64,000 nt of DNA from Lonicera japonica. Lineage: Eukaryota > Streptophyta > Magnoliopsida > Dipsacales > Caprifoliaceae. Position 1 is the first letter of the stretch, and each line of letters opens with the position of its first letter. The stretch spans positions 21,236,011 to 21,300,010 of the forward strand of contig CM038467.1 of NCBI GenBank assembly GCA_021464415.1, given 5' to 3'. A program made the position numbers and the translations under genes. Below, one piece after another: positions 63,101 to 64,000 of this stretch. The notes beneath the pieces are model-generated. The model had not been told where the DNA came from, did no database searches, and worked only from the letters and a program-made list of their open reading frames with translations.

Positions 63101-63928
63101 AAAGTTTGCTATAACACAAAATTATAGAGAACAATTGTGTGTGCAGTCAGCAAATGCCTGCATGCAATATGTATGTTTATGAGCCTGATTTCTATTTCTC
63201 ATCATTTTGATATAAAGGAAATAAGAAACAGACCCATCCAGGACAAGCTTCAAGTGATGCGTGAGAGCCGATATGTGGCCAGTAACCTGATGAAAAATAA
63301 GTAAACAAAGCAGAGAGAAAAGAGGAAACAGTTAATAGAATGCCCAGTGATATCACTGGACATCGTCCACCAAAAAAAAAAATTACAGTGAAAGTGAAAA
63401 AGCTCCGCAGCCTACTTGCACACAAGGGATCAATCGTGTCAAAGTTTTGATAGCAGCACGCCTTATTTCCACAGAAGCATTGACTTTAAATAGTCGAATG
63501 AGTGCAGGCAGAAGCAGGTGCATATGTTCATCTAATGTTCCTGATATCAAAAACTCAGGTGAGATCTTCCATAAAGGTTGGATATTTTTGTTTATTTTTA
63601 TGATTGGAAAAAACTTTTATAGTTAATATCAAGAGATATACAAGAAGGGGACACAAAGTCCGGCACAAAGGAGAGCACAAATGTTAAAAGCCCGTACAAA
63701 CAAAATATAAAATTAAATACAAACATTTGAGCAACTTTCAAAAAAACTAACAAAAGAGCACTAACCACCAAACACTTCGAGAGTGTGGAGAATATCGCGG
63801 ATATAAGTGTAATCATTATACCGTTCAGCATCACTCAGGACTTGAATACAGCACGGAAGGATGATAGGAAGATGGGTTCTAAATTCATCATTAAGGGCCA
63901 AACAAAGTTGTTCCACTAGATGCAAAAT
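30195..63928 (-). CDS. TOR: TARGET OF RAPAMYCIN (TOR) kinase, 3' 36 exons (5' partial)
   Basis: TOR is the large PI3K-like Ser/Thr kinase that couples nutrients and energy to growth within the TORC1 complex (with RAPTOR and LST8). This window holds 36 exons, 4497 nt, giving 1498 C-terminal residues and a TGA; about 40 percent of the roughly 2,470-aa family protein lies past the right edge. The first exon here (63928-63766) starts in phase 0 at an AG acceptor. Order seen: HEAT-repeat end, FAT, FRB, kinase, FATC ending WCPFW. Every exon junction keeps frame; exon coordinates are given in the three block entries. One intron probably starts with GC. Introns of 8.2, 5.0, 3.4 and 2.5 kb carry most of the transposons. 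No premature stop or missing catalytic residue was found. Confidence 0.96.
30340..30492. mobile_element. Degenerate Stowaway-like MITE in last TOR intron
   Basis: CCCTCCACCCCAAATTAAGA at the left is echoed inverted by GGACTCTAATTTGG at the right. The arrangement resembles the Stowaway element at 31562-31725 but is more decayed. No clear TA duplication remains. Confidence 0.35.
31562..31725. mobile_element. Stowaway-type MITE, TA target site
   Basis: It starts CTCCCTCAGGCCCAAATTAA and ends GGACGACGGAG, with TA at 31560-31561 and 31726-31727. CTCCCTC...GAGGGAG-type ends with a TA duplication define Stowaway (Tc1/mariner) MITEs. It lies in the TOR intron between the exons ending 31748 and starting 31485, within about 25 nt of the donor of the upstream exon. 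Confidence 0.75.
32531..33232. mobile_element. Candidate terminal-inverted-repeat element in a TOR intron
   Basis: GGCTATGAAGCACGGAT at 32532 is matched inverted by ATCCATGCTTCATAGGCT at about 33213-33230. GC-rich motifs such as GGATGCAGGTG near one end and GGGTATGCCCCC (minus strand) near the other are reminiscent of subterminal repeats. The duplication is at most AGGCT, so the superfamily is unclear. No coding capacity. Confidence 0.45.
35440..35592 (+). mobile_element. SINE abutting a TOR splice donor
   Basis: Box B-like GAGTTCGAATCTC at about 35493-35505 is followed by TAAAGGGAAGAGACTTACACC and an A-rich tail ending near 35591. The donor of the TOR exon 35800-35597 (minus strand) begins at 35596, only a few bases away. 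The 3' portion matches the SINEs at 5448-5604 and 26215-26356. It is inserted antisense to TOR. Confidence 0.7.
36181..38060 (-). mobile_element. 5'-truncated L1-type LINE (minus strand) in TOR intron
   Basis: The minus strand encodes the C-terminal part of an L1 ORF2: [45 protein letters not shown], then [20 protein letters not shown], and a zinc-binding reverse-transcriptase-associated domain ([19 protein letters not shown], then HCPF). Frames at 37954-37649 and 37521-36391 are offset, so the reading frame is broken. The 3' end has GTTTCTGATAAAA and a poly-A tail (T run at 36181-36197 on the plus strand). The endonuclease and the main polymerase motifs are absent. The 5' boundary is approximate. 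Confidence 0.85.
38410..39234 (+). mobile_element. 5'-truncated L1-type LINE (plus strand) in TOR intron
   Basis: The frame at 38431-39096 encodes the zinc-knuckle C-terminal domain of an L1 ORF2: [78 protein letters not shown]. It ends TAAAATTTCTGTTTCCTATC then a short A7 tail, the same 3' signature as the LINEs at 36181 and 62166. It is oriented opposite to the neighbouring minus-strand copy and shares clearly similar protein sequence with it. Confidence 0.85.
41174..42529 (-). other. TOR intron sequence, no gene recognised
   Basis: Intronic stretch between the exons 43802-43692 and 41173-41033. It contains a duplicated phrase TTTATGACTACATGTTCTGC at about 41708 and 41989 and repeated ...AGTCACCTAACTAG(T/A)GGAGCATAC phrases at about 42250 and 42428, with GAATTTGAACTC nearby resembling an inverted SINE box B. 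No bounded element could be defined. Confidence 0.45.
42530..43225. repeat. hAT-like end followed by nested inverted and direct repeats
   Basis: CAATGTTTTAGAAAGTGTGAG at 42530 and GAGGCAGGTTTGAGG match the terminus of the hAT element at 54466-55394. Downstream, 42752-42817 is repeated inverted at 43064-43129 (about 66 bp, few mismatches). A ~80-bp direct repeat (CTCCTATTATTRGACTCCAC and on) begins near 42960 and again near 43145. The matching right terminus of the hAT was not found, so this looks like a rearranged remnant. Confidence 0.65.
45109..45133 (+). repeat. Run of 25 G in a TOR intron
   Basis: Uninterrupted G25 on the plus strand, C25 in the TOR transcript, lies in the intron between exons 45749-45684 and 43982-43914. 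Shorter mononucleotide runs occur at 43990-44008 (G) and near 34765-34778 (C). Lengths may be unstable or misassembled. Confidence 0.85.
48225..48895. mobile_element. Candidate transposon remnant with CGATA-rich ends
   Basis: Left segment GTGGTTTCGGCTGCC with GGTTTTGGGCGATACGCACCG and right segment ACGTACCGGTTTCGGCCGAT with CAGTATCGGCAGGTTTCAGC form loose inverted and direct arrays of CGGTTTCGGC and CGATA motifs. The density resembles hAT subterminal repeats. Exact termini and target duplication were not resolved. Confidence 0.4.
49191..49596. mobile_element. Non-autonomous hAT element, CACTGTTCTA ends
   Basis: CACTGTTCTAAAAATTGC at the left pairs with CGATTTGTAGAACACTG at the right. Subterminal CCTAGG and GGCGCCTAGG motifs occur at both ends. 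Flanks are CATGTGAC (49183-49190) and TACGTGAT (49597-49604), an 8-bp duplication whose only three differences are C/T. It shares ends and CCTAGG repeats with the element at 59984-60641. Confidence 0.72.
49975..50205 (-). mobile_element. tRNA-derived SINE, minus strand, in TOR intron
   Basis: The minus strand reads GGGGTTGCCACAGCAGCAAG, then GTAGGCGCACGGTCTCAAGT with TTCGATTTCC (box B-like), then CCGGTCGAGCAACCAGGGCC and GGGGTGGGGCCCCGATACCC. This resembles plant SINEs of the Au type, but assignment to that family is from memory of motifs only. The flanking duplication was not identified. Confidence 0.5.
50236..50545. repeat. Two direct copies of an ~80-bp sequence
   Basis: GACTTATATGCGGGTTCA followed by AATTACAACTT, and preceded by GACCCACATC/CCCACATCG plus GTAATGNGGAGATC, occurs at about 50241-50315 and again at 50459-50535. 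The copies differ at several bases. The CCCACATCGATAGTGTAATG phrase is typical of short non-coding plant retroelements, but LTR ends could not be defined. Confidence 0.6.
50640..53580 (+). mobile_element. Near full-length, broken RTE-type LINE in TOR intron
   Basis: Encodes an apurinic-type endonuclease ([60 protein letters not shown]) followed by reverse transcriptase ([72 protein letters not shown], catalytic [12 protein letters not shown]) and the conserved C-terminal [29 protein letters not shown] region. It ends AGTGGGATAAAGGCTTG then (TTG)n at 53559-53580, the tail type of plant RTE LINEs. It is broken by a frameshift at the G7 run 51153-51159, another near 51350, TAA at 52934-52936, and TAG at 53465 before the final HVADPT segment. 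The 5' boundary is uncertain. Confidence 0.92.
54250..54465. mobile_element. Right end of a separate hAT-like element
   Basis: The sequence ends ATAAAAACCAATTTTTAGAACACTG; its inverse CAGTGTTCTAAAAATTGG is a hAT-like terminus. The preceding 200 bp contain at least eight copies of CGATAAAT or ATTTATCG, the usual layout of subterminal repeats. The left end was not found; the nearby 53671-54240 CT-rich and AGAGAG-rich sequence may be internal. The element at 54466-55394 inserted exactly at this end. Confidence 0.55.
54466..55394. mobile_element. Non-autonomous hAT element (929 bp) with perfect 8-bp TSD
   Basis: Starts CAATGTTTTAAAAGGCGCG and ends GCCTCTTAAAACATTG, an inverted pair. Flanked by GAACACTG at 54458-54465 and 55395-55402. 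GCGAGGCG, GAGGCGT and GCCTCAAG motifs are clustered in the outer ~60 bp left and ~160 bp right. The interior has a ~155-bp direct repeat (CACATATTAATATAAGGCAA at about 54628 and 54769). No transposase frame. It inserted into the terminus of the element ending at 54465. Confidence 0.88.
56492..58519 (-). other. TOR intron, first part, no gene recognised
   Basis: Part of the 4,969-nt intron between exons 61619-61461 and 56491-56339. It is AT-rich, with an (AT)n run near 57190-57225. Near 57070-57180, TGACATATCAATGTGTCCGT and ACACATTGATATGTCAGATG form an inverted pair, a possible small MITE. No coding sequence was supported. Confidence 0.5.
58529..59775. mobile_element. Mutator-like non-autonomous element (1,247 bp)
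   Basis: GGGTTTTTTTGAGTTACCCC at the left pairs with TTAAGTCAAAAAAGCCC at the right. Inverted similarity continues inward (ATTTTGTTAATCCTTTGAGT against CAAAGGATTAGCAAAAT). Flanks are TTATTATTA (58520-58528) and TTATTGTTA (59776-59784), a 9-bp duplication with one mismatch, as in Mutator-like elements. The interior has no transposase; a 61-codon and a 101-codon open frame have no recognisable domain. Confidence 0.75.
59937..60898. mobile_element. PIF/Harbinger-like MITE split by a hAT insertion
   Basis: The outer ends GGGTCCATTTGATAATATGA and CATGTTATCAAATGGAGCC match the MITE at 10256-10557. Internal GTTGAGACATGTGGTGAGAT sequence also matches that family. Left flank is TTA; the right flank is no longer TTA. 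The element is interrupted at 59984-60641, so the MITE itself is about 300 bp. It is intronic in TOR. Confidence 0.8.
59984..60641. mobile_element. hAT element (658 bp) nested in a MITE
   Basis: AAGTGTTCTACAAATCGCGC at the left pairs with GCGATTTTTAGAACATTG at the right. It is flanked by the perfect 8-bp duplication GATTTTTG (59976-59983 and 60642-60649). The single-copy form of this target is seen uninterrupted in the related MITE at 10256-10557 (TAATTTTTGTAAA). Subterminal CCTAGGCG and GGCGCTGATTT motifs recur. An acidic open frame ([16 protein letters not shown]) near 60230-60330 is too short to assign. Confidence 0.88.
61461..63928 (-). other. TOR: TOR exon block: C-terminal HEAT repeats
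   Basis: Exons 5' to 3': 63928-63766, 63540-63416, 63286-63234, 61825-61702, 61619-61461. The joined peptide reads helical HEAT-like segments such as [60 protein letters not shown] and [18 protein letters not shown], followed by a charged linker [20 protein letters not shown]. Splice phases (1, 0, 2, 0, 0) join in frame. An L1 fragment occupies 62166-62829 in the intron between the 63234 and 61825 boundaries. Confidence 0.93.
62166..62829 (+). mobile_element. 5'-truncated L1-type LINE with target duplication
   Basis: Encodes the last part of an L1 ORF2: [11 protein letters not shown], then [20 protein letters not shown] and ERIFDNKE, with a break near 62322. The 3' end is AAATTTCTGTTTCTTATCAG plus A9, the same signature as the copies at 36181 and 38410. 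Flanks TTGCTAAGAACT (62154-62165) and TTGCAAAGAACT (62830-62841) form a 12-bp duplication with one mismatch. It lies in a TOR intron, antisense to the gene. Confidence 0.88.
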
Positions 63929-64000
63929 CTAAGATAAGAAGACCACTAACGATTACAATAATAATTGCATGAACAAACTATTAAACCCCCAAAAAGAATT

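Noticed and set aside
1..64000. CRISPR arrays, operons, prophage or bacterial defence systems
   Set aside because: The window is plant nuclear DNA with spliced genes; no spaced direct-repeat arrays or gene clusters of that kind are present.

Overview
The window is nuclear DNA from a flowering plant, most likely a eudicot. It is strongly AT-rich, its genes are split by many GT-AG introns, and its intergenic and intronic DNA is packed with plant-type MITEs, hAT and Mutator-like elements, SINEs and LINEs. The encoded proteins (plastidial pyruvate kinase, inositol tetrakisphosphate 1-kinase, plant TOR) are all plant-type. The order or species cannot be fixed from the sequence alone.

Three protein-coding genes are supported. 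(1) Positions 4954-8642, minus strand: a complete seven-exon gene for a plastidial pyruvate kinase alpha-type subunit (582 aa). (2) Positions 19053-29042, plus strand: a complete ten-exon gene for an inositol-tetrakisphosphate 1-kinase (ITPK, 346 aa), with a GC-AG last intron. (3) Positions 30195-63928, minus strand: the 3' 36 exons (1498 codons) of the TARGET OF RAPAMYCIN kinase, covering the end of the HEAT region, FAT, FRB, kinase and FATC. Its 5' part lies beyond the right edge. All exon joins keep the reading frame. ITPK and TOR are convergent, with about 1.15 kb between stop codons.

A truncated, broken RACK1 (WD40) retrocopy lies antisense inside ITPK intron 1. TOR introns hold a nearly full-length but frameshifted RTE-type LINE, three 5'-truncated L1-type LINE pieces (one with a clear target-site duplication), several SINEs, and hAT, Mutator-like, Harbinger-like and Stowaway-like elements.

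The 10.4 kb between the pyruvate kinase gene and ITPK, and the first 4.9 kb, contain no convincing gene. They are a mosaic of MITEs, tandem duplications and simple repeats. Many elements could be bounded exactly because their target-site duplications are readable: 3-bp TWA (PIF/Harbinger type), 8-bp (hAT), 7-9-bp (Mutator-like), TA (Stowaway) and about 12-14-bp (LINE/SINE).

There is no operon-like system and I see no undescribed biochemical system. The most noteworthy signals are nested transposon insertions, a hAT group with GC-rich subterminal repeats, two probable GC-AG introns, an intronic antisense RACK1 pseudogene, an inverted LINE pair in a TOR intron, and a SINE that abuts a TOR splice donor.
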